DNA from: CAWANF01 sp963783355
Lineage (GTDB): Bacteria > Bacteroidota > Rhodothermia > Balneolales > DATFMH01
Direction: 5' to 3'
Assembly: GCA_963783355.1 (NCBI GenBank)
Contig: CAWANF010000002.1
Location: 248,001 to 312,000, forward strand
DNA length: 64,000 bases
This document shows positions 19,023 through 28,723 of this stretch, one piece after another (position 1 is the stretch's first letter; every line of letters starts with the position of its first letter). Made by a program: the position numbers and the translations under genes. The notes under the pieces are model-generated. The model was not told the DNA's origin, made no database searches, and saw only the letters and a list, made by a program, of their open reading frames with translations.

Positions 19023-19853
19023 TTAACCAAGCTGGCTTTTTATGTATTCCCGATCCTTTTCGGCGTTATTCAGGACCTTATCAATATTAAAATCCACAGG
19101 GTCAGTTACAATGCCATCTTTTACGAACTCAATGCTGAAATACCCGGTAAACCCGGAATCGATGAGGTGTGCTATCAGCCGGTTATATTCAATATCTGCT
19201 TCCTCCAGTAAGCACATTTCACCATTCTTGCGGCCCTGCAGATGAATATGAATCACCTTTTCAGATAGCTGATCAAAAAGATTGATGGCTTGATCAGTTT
19301 TCTCAAAATTAAGGGGCTGAAAACATATCTTAAAATTCCCGGCATCTACATCATTTAAAAATTTCTGGCAGGATTCCACACTCTCAAAGAGTGTATTTTC
19401 ATGAATTTCGCCCGTCATGCGTAAACCATGATCCATCGTTATCTCTGCCATTTCCTTAAGAAAGGCAACGGAATTTTCATATTCCTCATTGTCTATAAAA
19501 TTCGCACTCTTAGATCCTACAAAAAATTTGAGGATATGCGAATGCAATTTGTCGGCATACCGGCAAATCTTTTCTATTTCATCCAATTCTTTTTGCTTTT
19601 CATCACCTGACAGATGAAGTTTCGGATAAATACCGATTACCGGGAAAGTGAGACTACGCTCGTTAGCCAGATCTATAATCTTCGTAATTTCATCATCCGT
19701 TTCCCTCGAAATATGATATTGCCAGACTTCAAAAGCAGTGAATCCATGAACGAATGCCGACCTGAGTAACGTATCCAGTTTGTAAAAAGCTTTCTTCCCG
19801 GGAGTCCAGCGATTGGGTTCCAGGGCAATAGTATTCAATAGAATAGGTTTCAT
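19023..19853 (-). CDS. Xylose-isomerase-like TIM-barrel sugar isomerase/epimerase
   Basis: The protein is about 276 residues from the ATG at 19853, which begins MKPILLNTIALEPNRW; an upstream ATG at 19886 adds 11 poorly conserved residues. It follows the AP-endonuclease-2/xylose-isomerase-like barrel pattern: strand 1 with ILLNTIAL, then FTAFEVWQYH, TFPVIGIYPKLH, ILKFFVGS, MTGEIHENTLFES (metal-ligand Glu and His), FKICFQPLNF, VIHIHLQGRKNG and YFSIEFVKDG. Glutamates and histidines at strand ends fit a divalent-metal sugar isomerase or epimerase. It is convergent with the Gfo/Idh gene and is probably part of the same carbohydrate pathway. Confidence 0.82.
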   Translation of the reverse strand: MKPILLNTIALEPNRWTPGKKAFYKLDTLLRSAFVHGFTAFEVWQYHISRETDDEITKIIDLANERSLTFPVIGIYPKLHLSGDEKQKELDEIEKICRYADKLHSHILKFFVGSKSANFIDNEEYENSVAFLKEMAEITMDHGLRMTGEIHENTLFESVESCQKFLNDVDAGNFKICFQPLNFEKTDQAINLFDQLSEKVIHIHLQGRKNGEMCLLEEADIEYNRLIAHLIDSGFTGYFSIEFVKDGIVTDPVDFNIDKVLNNAEKDREYIKSQLG

Positions 19854-19930
19854 GACGACTGATTTTCTGTTTTTAATAATCACCAAAATATAATGATATG
19901 ATAAACCTCATCATATCATGACGTTGTATA

Positions 19931-22900
19931 TTAATTGATATGCCATTTCAACCGGCTTCCCTCCTGTCGTTTGACGACTTCCAGCCGCGTATCGATTCTT
20001 TCTTTTAATTCCTCGACATGAGAAATAATGCCAACCAAACGGCCGTCTTCTTCCAGGTTCATTAGAGTTCGAACGGCCAGGTCAAGCGTTTCAGAATCGA
20101 GTGAACCAAATCCTTCGTCTATAAACATCGCATCGATTTTAAGTCCGCCGGCATATTGCATGGCCACATCGGCCAGGCCCAAAGCTAAAGCCAGCGAAGT
20201 AATGAACATCTCTCCACCCGATAATGTCCGGACGGAGCGTTCTTCACCGTTATAATTGTCAAATACATTCAGATCGAGTCCGGCTTTACGCAGTCCGTGT
20301 GAAATATCTTCGGTACGTATCAACTCGTACCTGTCCTGAGACATAAGCTTGAGACGTTCATTGGCAAGCTGGGTAACCTCATCCAGGAAAAAAGATAAAA
20401 CAAAAGTCTGAAATTTCTGGTTATACCGATTTTTACCGTTCGCAATGTCCGCTAAAACCAGATAATCACCTGCTTTTTCCTGTATTTCAATAAGTTGTTT
20501 TTCTGCGTCATGAACCTGTTTACGAACCGATTCCAAATAACGAACCTGCTCATCCAAACGCGTAATTTGTTCTTTGACTCCATTCAATTTCTTTTCAGCT
20601 TCGGAAGCTAATTCGGACAAATGATTCATATCCGGTTCCGACTTGTCTTCTATAATCTTTTTCAAACGATCCGATTCCGTATGTAACCGAATTTTCTCGT
20701 TGTGCCAGTCTTCCACATTTTTTTGGAATTCAGATTTTTTTCCTTCATCAAACAATGACTGCGTGATATCTTCAATCCGATTAAATCCAGCTTTTTGAAT
20801 ATCAGACAATAATTTCTTTTGCCGATTTGCCAAATCCTGTTCCGATTCTTTTAAATATGACTGTCCCTGTTCAATTCGTGCTTTCAGTTCTGATGATTTC
20901 TCTTTGAGTACGCTTACCTTCTCGCGAACATCATTAAACTTTTTTTCAAATTTGGTTATGTCTTTTTCAAGCTCCCCGATTCGGGATTGGAGAACCTCCA
21001 GCGAACCCAAATCATCAGGCAGTTCTGATTCAATATTTTCAAGATTACCGGTCGTAATAAACAATTCTCTCTGTAATTGATTCAATTTTTGAGATTGCCC
21101 GTTAATATTTTCCTGTTTTTCAATTTGAGATTTTAACATCCGGGCTTTTTCACCACGTAACCCTTCAAGCTCTTTTTCTGCTTTCTGAGCACTTTCCAGA
21201 GATTTCTGAAGTGAGCTTCCGCGTATCTGCCAATCCAGTTCCGTCAGTTCGGACAGTTCTCCAAGCTGTTCACGATATGTTCGTATTGAGATTTCCGTTT
21301 TCTCTTTTTCGTTTTTAAGCCATTCAAAATGATTTTTTATTTCATCATATTTTTTCTCAACAGCATCTTTCTCAGATTTTAACTGATCGTACTCATCATT
21401 GGTGACCAGTTCATCAGGAATGGGAGCCGGATTCGGATGTTCTTTAGAACCGCAAACCGGACAGGCTTCACCGACATTCATATCTTTCGCCAATAATGCT
21501 GCCTGATTTTTTCGCCATTGCAGATCTTTATCCTGAAACAGACTGATTAGCTTGCTTTTTTTGTCGCCGGCTTCCGACAATTCATCAAATAAATTCTCTA
21601 TCTCTTTTTCTAACTTTGACTTATATGCTTCTTTTTCTTTCAGATGTTTCCTTGATTCCGTTGCTCTTTGATAGCTCTTTAAATCATTCTCAATTATTGT
21701 ATTCTGTCCCGCCTCCTTCTCCAAAGCCGGTAATTTTTCTTCCTGTTTTTTTAGCGTTTCCTGAATTTGTTCCAGTTCATTTTTCCATTCCAGGATTTGA
21801 TTATCCAGCTTCTGAACAGATTCTTTCTGTTTTCCTTCTTTTATTATCAGTTCATCTTTTTTCTCAAGTACGGGTATAAAATCTTTAAATCTCTGAATGG
21901 TCGTCTTTTTTTGTTCCCATTCCTGTGATTGTGATTTCATTTTTTCAACCACTTTTTTCGATTCAGAGAGTTCTGCCGTTTTTATTTTTAAATCCTTCTC
22001 CAGTTTTTCAATTCTTTCTCTTGCAACGGGTATCTTATTTTCCAACTTCTCTATTTCAAGGACAGGAATACGAAAACTTTCTGCCTTTTCCGCTTCTTTT
22101 AGTTTTGCATCTAATTTTTCTATATGCTCTTTCTGCTCCCCATGTAAATCGATACTTTTTTTAACCATCTCATAATCACGAAAAGCAACTGCTAATTGCC
22201 GGCCTTTTTCTAACTGTTCCGACTTTTCCCTGAATTCTTTTTGCAGGTCACTAAGGATTTTATTTTTTGAATTCAGATCCTCACCAATATTTTGAATTTT
22301 TTCCTGAAGCTCTTCCCGGCTATTAAGTTCCAGGGAATTGAGAAGTGTCGCTATTTTTTGATCCAGTATTACATACTTTTTCCTGAAATCTTTCGACTTC
22401 TCTGCCAGTTTCAAACTAATGCGCTCGTACAATCCTGTTTTAAACAACCGGGCAAGAATGGCTTCCCTTTCGTCGGTTGAAGACAATAATAAACGGCGAA
22501 ATTCGCCCTGGGGCAGCATGATTAATTGAACGAACTGCTTCTCATCAAATCCCAGGATACTCTTTAGCCGTTCATTAACTTCCGAGACTTTAACCAATGG
22601 TTCTTCCGCAGGTATTCCACGGCTGTTTAAACGATAAAAGGTAGCTTTATGAGGTGTCTCATTCTTATTTCCAGTCTTTATGTAAGGGGGTTTTCTTTCG
22701 ACAAAAAACGTTTCTTCCCCTATCTGGAATGTGAAACGAACCACTGTTTCGAGATCATCTTCAGCCTGTTTAGACCGCATCTCTTTCCCATCCCTGATTC
22801 CGGAAGTGACACCATATAGAGCATAGCACATCGCATCGAAGAGCGTGCTTTTCCCGGAACCGGTAGGACCATGAATGAGAAATAGTTTACGGCCATCAAG

Positions 22901-22972
22901 ACGTTCAAAATCGACGTCTGCCGTTTCTGAAAAAGATCCAAATGCCTGTAATTCAAGACGTAATGGCTTCAC
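19931..22972 (-). CDS. sbcC: SbcC, ATPase subunit of the SbcCD exonuclease
   Basis: The 1013-residue SMC-like protein has Walker A at GPTGSGKST (about residue 35) and long coiled coils (about 180-480 and 560-840). A zinc hook, ACPVCGSKEH, sits at the tip near residue 500. The ABC signature is LSGGEMFITSLALALG and Walker B is DAMFIDEGFGSLD near the C-terminus. It forms the Rad50-like partner of SbcD and removes hairpins and protein-blocked DNA ends. The start is GTG at 22972, overlapping the sbcD stop as GTGA, with a strong AAGGAGG seven bases before it. Confidence 0.96.
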   Translation of the reverse strand: MKPLRLELQAFGSFSETADVDFERLDGRKLFLIHGPTGSGKSTLFDAMCYALYGVTSGIRDGKEMRSKQAEDDLETVVRFTFQIGEETFFVERKPPYIKTGNKNETPHKATFYRLNSRGIPAEEPLVKVSEVNERLKSILGFDEKQFVQLIMLPQGEFRRLLLSSTDEREAILARLFKTGLYERISLKLAEKSKDFRKKYVILDQKIATLLNSLELNSREELQEKIQNIGEDLNSKNKILSDLQKEFREKSEQLEKGRQLAVAFRDYEMVKKSIDLHGEQKEHIEKLDAKLKEAEKAESFRIPVLEIEKLENKIPVARERIEKLEKDLKIKTAELSESKKVVEKMKSQSQEWEQKKTTIQRFKDFIPVLEKKDELIIKEGKQKESVQKLDNQILEWKNELEQIQETLKKQEEKLPALEKEAGQNTIIENDLKSYQRATESRKHLKEKEAYKSKLEKEIENLFDELSEAGDKKSKLISLFQDKDLQWRKNQAALLAKDMNVGEACPVCGSKEHPNPAPIPDELVTNDEYDQLKSEKDAVEKKYDEIKNHFEWLKNEKEKTEISIRTYREQLGELSELTELDWQIRGSSLQKSLESAQKAEKELEGLRGEKARMLKSQIEKQENINGQSQKLNQLQRELFITTGNLENIESELPDDLGSLEVLQSRIGELEKDITKFEKKFNDVREKVSVLKEKSSELKARIEQGQSYLKESEQDLANRQKKLLSDIQKAGFNRIEDITQSLFDEGKKSEFQKNVEDWHNEKIRLHTESDRLKKIIEDKSEPDMNHLSELASEAEKKLNGVKEQITRLDEQVRYLESVRKQVHDAEKQLIEIQEKAGDYLVLADIANGKNRYNQKFQTFVLSFFLDEVTQLANERLKLMSQDRYELIRTEDISHGLRKAGLDLNVFDNYNGEERSVRTLSGGEMFITSLALALGLADVAMQYAGGLKIDAMFIDEGFGSLDSETLDLAVRTLMNLEEDGRLVGIISHVEELKERIDTRLEVVKRQEGSRLKWHIN

Positions 22973-24138
22973 AATTCGTCCTCCTTCATAGCATTCAAAA
23001 CCGTATCCTCAATAATAGATTTTGATTTTTCATTTAAATCTTCCTCTTCCAGCCATTCATAAAATTTTCCAAAAAGCTCAACAGGATTCATTTTCTGCAG
23101 ACTTTCACCGGTATACGTTTTTTCATTGATCGATGGATTTTTCTTTGGCCATTGTAATTTCAACGTATTCGGAAATTTTTTTTGTATGATTTTCATCGCA
23201 TCGATGACCGGTGTATCATTTCGCAAACTGACTTCTAAAAAATCGCCAATAGAAGGAGGATTTTCTTTGTCCGGGCTCAAAAGTTTAAATTCTGCTTTTT
23301 CTATGACGCCCTTCACCTTTCGCAAATCGCGTCGCGGTTTTAATTCTCTTTTGCTAACAGTTATCAATCCGAGGCCATCCAACTGAATAATGGTTACCGA
23401 CTTTTGGTTCTCCGCTTCAGAAAAAGAATATTTTAATGGTGAACCGGAATAAGACACTTTACCTTCGAGAAACTGTTGCGGCCGGTGCAAATGTCCGAGA
23501 GCTGTATAACTAAACAGATCAAATAATTGCACCGAAACGGTTTCGGCCCCTCCTACCGTTAGCATACGTTCCGATTCTGCGGGTTCACCGCCGGTAATAA
23601 AAGCATGAGCAATACATACAGCACGCACGTTTTTGGGCAGACTTTCATGAATTTCAGATGTTACATATTTCATAACATCTTCATGAGTGCGAATTTTTGC
23701 GTCATTGACCAGGTATCGCAGCCGCTCAGGTTCAGTATATGGAACCGGGTAAAAATGAACCGGGCCATGTTCATCATTTAGTATGATGGGTTTAATGGGA
23801 AATTGAAGTTTACCCCTGATATAAAAGCCCTGTTTTTCGAGCAAATTACTATAACAATGAACGCGATCAGCACTATCGTGATTCCCGGCAATAGCGATGA
23901 TTGGTGTTCGGTATTCCGAAATAATTTTATGTATGGTATCATCAAATAAAGTAACGGCTTCAGCAGGTGGAACGGAGCGATCGTAGAGATCCCCGGCAAT
24001 TATAACTACGTCGGGCTTCTCTTTTCGAATGAGTTCCAGAAGCTGCCGGAGTATAAATTTTTGATCTTCCAGCAATGATTGATTATTCAAATATTTTCCC
24101 AGGTGCCAGTCGGCCGTATGCAGAATCTTCATTCCCAT
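22969..24138 (-). CDS. sbcD: SbcD, Mre11-like nuclease subunit
   Basis: The 389-residue protein has the metallophosphoesterase motifs in order: HTADWHLGK (residues about 6-14), AGDLYDR, GNHDS, and GHLHRPQ. It is the manganese-dependent nuclease of SbcCD. A C-terminal capping region from about 270 ends in KEDEL. It is the first gene of a two-gene operon and overlaps sbcC by four bases. The start may be the second ATG at 24132, which gives the common beginning MKILHTADWHLGK. Confidence 0.96.
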   Translation of the reverse strand: MGMKILHTADWHLGKYLNNQSLLEDQKFILRQLLELIRKEKPDVVIIAGDLYDRSVPPAEAVTLFDDTIHKIISEYRTPIIAIAGNHDSADRVHCYSNLLEKQGFYIRGKLQFPIKPIILNDEHGPVHFYPVPYTEPERLRYLVNDAKIRTHEDVMKYVTSEIHESLPKNVRAVCIAHAFITGGEPAESERMLTVGGAETVSVQLFDLFSYTALGHLHRPQQFLEGKVSYSGSPLKYSFSEAENQKSVTIIQLDGLGLITVSKRELKPRRDLRKVKGVIEKAEFKLLSPDKENPPSIGDFLEVSLRNDTPVIDAMKIIQKKFPNTLKLQWPKKNPSINEKTYTGESLQKMNPVELFGKFYEWLEEEDLNEKSKSIIEDTVLNAMKEDEL

Positions 24139-24401
24139 TTTTTTGTGTTAGAAGTTGCCCTGAAATATAAAGATCAGAGCTTGTAATGCGAATGAAAAAT
24201 TGAAATTCAGAAGAAAGAAAGACATTATAACATAATGTATGGGGATACCATAATGAATGCAGGATGACAACATTAGATGATATTGAAATCATTTTACGCA
24301 ACCCTTAAACCTTTCGGCCGGCATTATAAAATTCTTTTCAAAATATGTAATACAACGTACTTCATCTGATAAGACCAGACTGCCGGTCACTGCTTCAAAA
24401 T

Positions 24402-27296
24402 TTATCGATCATTTACATTTGGTATTTTCAAAACCATTCCCGGATAAATTTTATTTGGATCGTCAATTATATCTTTGTTTGACTCATAAATAATCTTCCA
24501 TTTATTAGAATCGCCATAAACATTTTGAGCTATCTTGGCCAGCCAATCACCTGGTTTAATCCGATATACTTTTTGTTCTGTGTTCAGTATATCTGTTGAG
24601 TGATTTTTAGTATCCAGGGAAATAGGTTTGCTATTTAAAAACCGAATATGCCTTTCGAGGGGGACCGCATACATAGTGAGGGTGTCTGTTTCTCCGCCTG
24701 TAATTTTAATTACTCGTTCCTTATTTCTATTTGTATAACCCTCGGGAAGAAAACGCTGTAACAATTTAATACTATAATTTCCCGGTTTTAAACCGGAAAA
24801 GCGAAATTTTCCACTGTTATCTGTCAAACGTCGGAAAATTTTATTTTTTCCTTTTAACTCAACTACAGCTCCGGATAACGGATTTATTTGAGTTATAACG
24901 CCTTTTTCTTTCAAAATTGCCTTACCTAAAAGTCCACCGGAAGCAATGGAATGAATATTGATATTCGTAACGTTGCCCCCCTGAACCTTCACGGATATAG
25001 GATAATCCTGATCCAGAATTCGATTATCCGGCAAATCGTCAGCCGCTACTAATAATTTGTAAGAACCCGGTTTTCTGTGCGGCAAAAAGAACTGTCCTTT
25101 TTTATCACTTACAGCCCCAGATTCTCCCAAAAATATTGGAATATTCGGCAATCCTTTGCCCGTAACATCATCAATAATCCGTCCGGAAACCAAACCTGAA
25201 GAACGGCTTCTTTGAGTATGCAGGCCTATGGGTATTTGGTAACTGATCACAACTCCGGAAATATTTCTACCCAGCGAATGTTCCTGATAACCCGCCTTAA
25301 CTGCCATTTCATGCCCAAAGGAAAAACGATGAGACAATTCAGCCAAAATTTGATTTCCAGACAACGCATATTGCTGTGTAATCTGATCATACTGATAAAG
25401 TGAACCTCTTAAAGTTAATTCTGTAAAATGGCCCAGATGCATATCCAATGAGGCGTAACTTCCGATTTGGGAACGATAAAGTTCAGAATAGAGAGTCTGA
25501 CCATTGGTATAAGTGACACCGCCACTAAACGACAGGCTTCGACCGATAGAAAACCCACTGCGTATTGCAAATCTAAAATTTTGTCCGGTATGACCAGTTA
25601 AACGATAATCAATCTTCGCATAAGTTACATCCATTCCAATCCTGAAACGGTTTCTGTTATATCCCGCCATTAAACCAGCTAACTGCCGGACATTATCAGC
25701 TGCTGAAAAAACATTGCTTATTTTTTGCCTGGAATATTCGTGATACAGTGAAATATTCCGGCTGATAGTTATGCCGGCACGATTTGAAACATTATCAAAT
25801 ATCAATTGTTTATTCTTTTGCATTCGATCGAAGATGGAAACATTTTTAAATAAAATAACAGATGCGGATCCCATAACCGATTGTGCCCCTTGTTCATATG
25901 TAGGATAACGGGCACCGTGCCAATCATATTCAATATTCCAATGCCATATATCCTTGTTAAATTCACTCGACCATTCAACAGCATGGGAACGTCCCGACGG
26001 AGAATCTGATAACCCTGCTTCACCCGTTATTTTCCAGGCCGGAATCGGCATCCATTCTGTCCGGGCAGAAACAATCTGACCTTTTATATAATCATTTTTC
26101 CATAAGCCATTCAGACTCATCTGAAGACTTGGTGATACACGCCATTTCAACTGTCCGGAAGCCAAATTCTGCGGAAAATAACTGAAACGATTGTGGGCAT
26201 AAAAAGAACTAATACTTAAATGTGAAATATTTGCGGATGCGCCTCCTCCAAATCCATAATAAGAACTGCCCAGGAGCGGCGTTGTCTGGTATGTATTATC
26301 ACCGGCCTTAATATTCCAATTATTATCTTTAAATCGAATCTGATACTCGTCTCTGGATGGTAAAAACAAATTCTGCTGTTCTAATCGCTTTGGTCCATGA
26401 AAAAGGAAATCAAGTTCCGCAGACCCGTTATCAACAAAAGTACCGCCGCCACTAATAGAGTAGTTATATAGCCAATGCTTCGATTGTTCTGTTTGTTGCA
26501 GCCCACCTAAACCCTTCACATAAATTGGAAACGTATGATAAACAAGGTTTCCTTTGTTCAGTTTAGGGAATAAATCGGCCCCGGCTGTTTTTGTGTCCAA
26601 TAAGGAATCTCTTACAATCGCCTCGGTACGAATCATTAATCGCCTTTTATCCTTTATATTTTCAGGAGTCATTATCTTAATATATATTTGCCTTGTTTCC
26701 CCCATTTTTAAATGATAAACAGAAGAATCTGTAGTTACTTTTCCCAAATTTGTATTAAGAAGCAACCGAATCGGTACGTCAGTATTGCTTCTGTTAATTA
26801 ATGAGTATCCGAATCGATAGGAATCTCCTGCAATTAGCAATCGGCTATAATCCATCTGTTCTAAAGCAACAGAAATCTTGTTTTTTACGACAACCGGAAT
26901 GTTAACCTGAGCAACAACAGATTCATTTCCAAGTTCAATAAGTTTATAATTTATGTTATAAGAGCCCGCTTTCGTATTTAATGGAATGAGAATACTAACA
27001 AGTTGATTAAGAGTATCTCCTATAGAAGTATGAATTATATCTGAGAAAAAAACATTACGCCATCCTGTCGGCAAATCAATGACTTGCCGCAAGGTATCCG
27101 TTGAAGAGCTGCTAATGAAGACCGGAAATGATATCGCACTGCCTGGAATAATTTTATAAGGCAATTCCCGTGAACTACTCAATTTTAAAATTAAAGTTTG
27201 ATGTTCACTGCTAAATACGGCCTTTTTTTGTGCTTCAACATTACGGAATCCCAGTAGAATAATTATTAGTAATATGTGTACCCAAACCCATTTCAA
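24402..27296 (-). CDS. Usher-like outer-membrane beta-barrel with Ig, plug-like and C-terminal LysM domains
   Basis: This 964-residue secreted protein has a signal peptide ending at VEA (about residue 22). Two NPCBM/Ig-like domains follow (about 25-240). A long stretch of alternating beta-strands (about 280-690) fits an outer-membrane barrel. Its start, KAGDNTYQTTPLLGSSYYGFGGG, resembles the barrel entry of chaperone-usher ushers. Two carboxypeptidase-regulatory-like domains (about 705-785 and 790-880; DDVTGKGLPNIPIFL, TDNSGKFRFSGLKPG) come next. The chain ends in a LysM domain (about 910-960, YRIKPGDWLAKIAQNVYGD) that could bind peptidoglycan. It follows the chaperone-like gene by two bases. 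Homology to ushers is inferred from architecture and context and was not searched. Confidence 0.65.
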   Translation of the reverse strand: MKWVWVHILLIIILLGFRNVEAQKKAVFSSEHQTLILKLSSSRELPYKIIPGSAISFPVFISSSSTDTLRQVIDLPTGWRNVFFSDIIHTSIGDTLNQLVSILIPLNTKAGSYNINYKLIELGNESVVAQVNIPVVVKNKISVALEQMDYSRLLIAGDSYRFGYSLINRSNTDVPIRLLLNTNLGKVTTDSSVYHLKMGETRQIYIKIMTPENIKDKRRLMIRTEAIVRDSLLDTKTAGADLFPKLNKGNLVYHTFPIYVKGLGGLQQTEQSKHWLYNYSISGGGTFVDNGSAELDFLFHGPKRLEQQNLFLPSRDEYQIRFKDNNWNIKAGDNTYQTTPLLGSSYYGFGGGASANISHLSISSFYAHNRFSYFPQNLASGQLKWRVSPSLQMSLNGLWKNDYIKGQIVSARTEWMPIPAWKITGEAGLSDSPSGRSHAVEWSSEFNKDIWHWNIEYDWHGARYPTYEQGAQSVMGSASVILFKNVSIFDRMQKNKQLIFDNVSNRAGITISRNISLYHEYSRQKISNVFSAADNVRQLAGLMAGYNRNRFRIGMDVTYAKIDYRLTGHTGQNFRFAIRSGFSIGRSLSFSGGVTYTNGQTLYSELYRSQIGSYASLDMHLGHFTELTLRGSLYQYDQITQQYALSGNQILAELSHRFSFGHEMAVKAGYQEHSLGRNISGVVISYQIPIGLHTQRSRSSGLVSGRIIDDVTGKGLPNIPIFLGESGAVSDKKGQFFLPHRKPGSYKLLVAADDLPDNRILDQDYPISVKVQGGNVTNINIHSIASGGLLGKAILKEKGVITQINPLSGAVVELKGKNKIFRRLTDNSGKFRFSGLKPGNYSIKLLQRFLPEGYTNRNKERVIKITGGETDTLTMYAVPLERHIRFLNSKPISLDTKNHSTDILNTEQKVYRIKPGDWLAKIAQNVYGDSNKWKIIYESNKDIIDDPNKIYPGMVLKIPNVNDR

Positions 27297-27298
27297 GA

Positions 27299-28120
27299 TT
27301 ATAAATTAAGTTTTAGCTGCACCCCAAATAATGCACCGGAACCACCATCAGCTACAAGTAATGCTGTATAGGAACCTTGAAGTAAAGTTGAAATATCAAT
27401 TTTATTTCGCACCGACGTACCCGGATGCATAAGATATGATTCACCATGGTATGTACCTGTTTTTAAACCCTTTGAATTATAGATTTCCAGATATAATTTC
27501 GGCCGGAACGTCAAATTACCGGAATTTTTCAGGTCTACTAAAAGACTTTTTTGCCCTGTTGTATCATTTACTGAAAGTTGAGTCCGAAGAAAATCTATCT
27601 TTTTTGTACCGGCATGTTCAATAGTCGTGATTAATTGAACACCATATTGAACCGTGCGAATAATTCTAATCTCACGATCGTTGGAAGTTTTTTTCGATTC
27701 TACAGATTTATCCGGGACTTCTTCAATCATTAAAAGGCTCCAGTATGATCCGGTTACAGCATTCGAACCTGTTGAATCAGGCACCTTAACCGAATACTTA
27801 ATTGCAATGGATCCATTTGCCGGTATCGTTGTAAAATCAGGTGAAAATGCAATCCATTTTGCATTGGAACGTGTTAATACACCAGCATTTTCAACTTTGG
27901 CACCATTTGAAATATCGAAGAAATAATCTTTTTGAAATGCTTTAATTTCATGAGGTTTATCGGAAATATTTTCTACGATAATTTTACCCTCATATGAATT
28001 TCCCGGTGAAACATCTTTTTCAAGTATCATTGAAGACATCACCTTAATATTCTGCTGCCCAAAAGAAATACAAGGAGCAAGAAATATGAAAAAGGATAGA
28101 ATTACGCCTAATCTGTTCAT
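27299..28120 (-). CDS. Periplasmic chaperone-like two-domain beta-sandwich protein
   Basis: The 273-residue protein has a signal peptide, MNRLGVILSFFIFLAPCISFG, and two Ig-like domains. The first (about 25-140) begins VMSSMILEKDVSPGNSYEG and has KIIVENISDKP and SNAKWIAFSPDFTTIPANGS, a pattern shared by pilus chaperones and DUF916-type proteins. The second (about 150-273) includes VQYGVQLITTIEH and LVDLKNSGNLTFRPKLYLEI. In chaperone-usher systems such a protein caps a subunit before the outer-membrane usher. It lies between the small subunit gene and the usher-like gene on one strand, two bases from the latter. A structural, non-chaperone role is also possible. Confidence 0.6.
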   Translation of the reverse strand: MNRLGVILSFFIFLAPCISFGQQNIKVMSSMILEKDVSPGNSYEGKIIVENISDKPHEIKAFQKDYFFDISNGAKVENAGVLTRSNAKWIAFSPDFTTIPANGSIAIKYSVKVPDSTGSNAVTGSYWSLLMIEEVPDKSVESKKTSNDREIRIIRTVQYGVQLITTIEHAGTKKIDFLRTQLSVNDTTGQKSLLVDLKNSGNLTFRPKLYLEIYNSKGLKTGTYHGESYLMHPGTSVRNKIDISTLLQGSYTALLVADGGSGALFGVQLKLNL

Positions 28121-28170
28121 TCTATTGTAAATTGTGAATAAAGATGATAATTGAGATGGGGTGATTTACG

Positions 28171-28181
28171 TACCCAACCCC
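28171..28181 (-). promoter_or_regulatory. Shared 11-base element, copy 1
   Basis: On the plus strand this reads TACCCAACCCC. An identical copy lies at 28827-28837, upstream of the subunit gene. On the minus (coding) strand both copies read GGGGTTGGGTA followed shortly by TAAAT. This copy lies between the subunit stop and the chaperone-like start, the other in the upstream region, so both could bind one regulator. Chance is possible. Confidence 0.3.
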
Positions 28182-28204
28182 ATCTCTCCGCACATAAACA
28201 TGTG

Positions 28205-28723
28205 TTATTGAGCAACGATTTGATATGTTACGTTTACGCTCGAATTTCCCGGAGCAGTATAAACAGGAACATGTAAACGCCATTCCAAATCAGCCGTTCC
28301 GCCACCCTGAGAAATATCCGTAATGAGTGGCCGCCATACGTTGGTGTATGCATCGGTCCATGCAGCTGCCGTTCCGGCAGAACCCATCGTATTTGGATCT
28401 GCTGTTAAATTCTTGGCAGATACACGAAGATCATAATCACGTACATCGGCTTTGATAAGAATTTTCATAGGATCGGAACTATTCGTTGCATACTCTACTT
28501 TGGAATTCGTCGCGTAGACATCTATGTTACTTCCTTTTTGGAAAGGTCCATTTTCTGTCAAAGCGTTCAAACTAATACTTTCATCACCCGATACTTTTAC
28601 ATAAGAAAAGGGTTGTACTTCAAGCGTTAAATTTTGAACGGTTGTATTACTTTGTGCGTTTGCTTTGAACCCAAAAATAAGTACAAGGAAAGCACAAGAA
28701 GCTGCAACAATTATCTTTTTCAT
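28205..28723 (-). CDS. Small secreted beta-rich protein, possible pilin-like subunit
   Basis: The 172-residue protein has a clear signal peptide (MKKIIVAASCAFLVLIFGFKANA). The mature N-terminus, QSNTTVQNLTLEVQPFSYV, alternates polar and apolar residues, as donor strands in pilus subunits do. The rest is a predicted beta-sandwich with few charges and ends in SSVNVTYQIVAQ, a final strand. It is the first gene of the three-gene set, 84 bases upstream of the chaperone-like gene. A small hairpin, CACATAAACATGTG, beyond the stop may lower downstream transcription. I do not recognise a named family. The lack of conserved cysteines separates it from classical type 1 pilins. Confidence 0.6.
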   Translation of the reverse strand: MKKIIVAASCAFLVLIFGFKANAQSNTTVQNLTLEVQPFSYVKVSGDESISLNALTENGPFQKGSNIDVYATNSKVEYATNSSDPMKILIKADVRDYDLRVSAKNLTADPNTMGSAGTAAAWTDAYTNVWRPLITDISQGGGTADLEWRLHVPVYTAPGNSSVNVTYQIVAQ

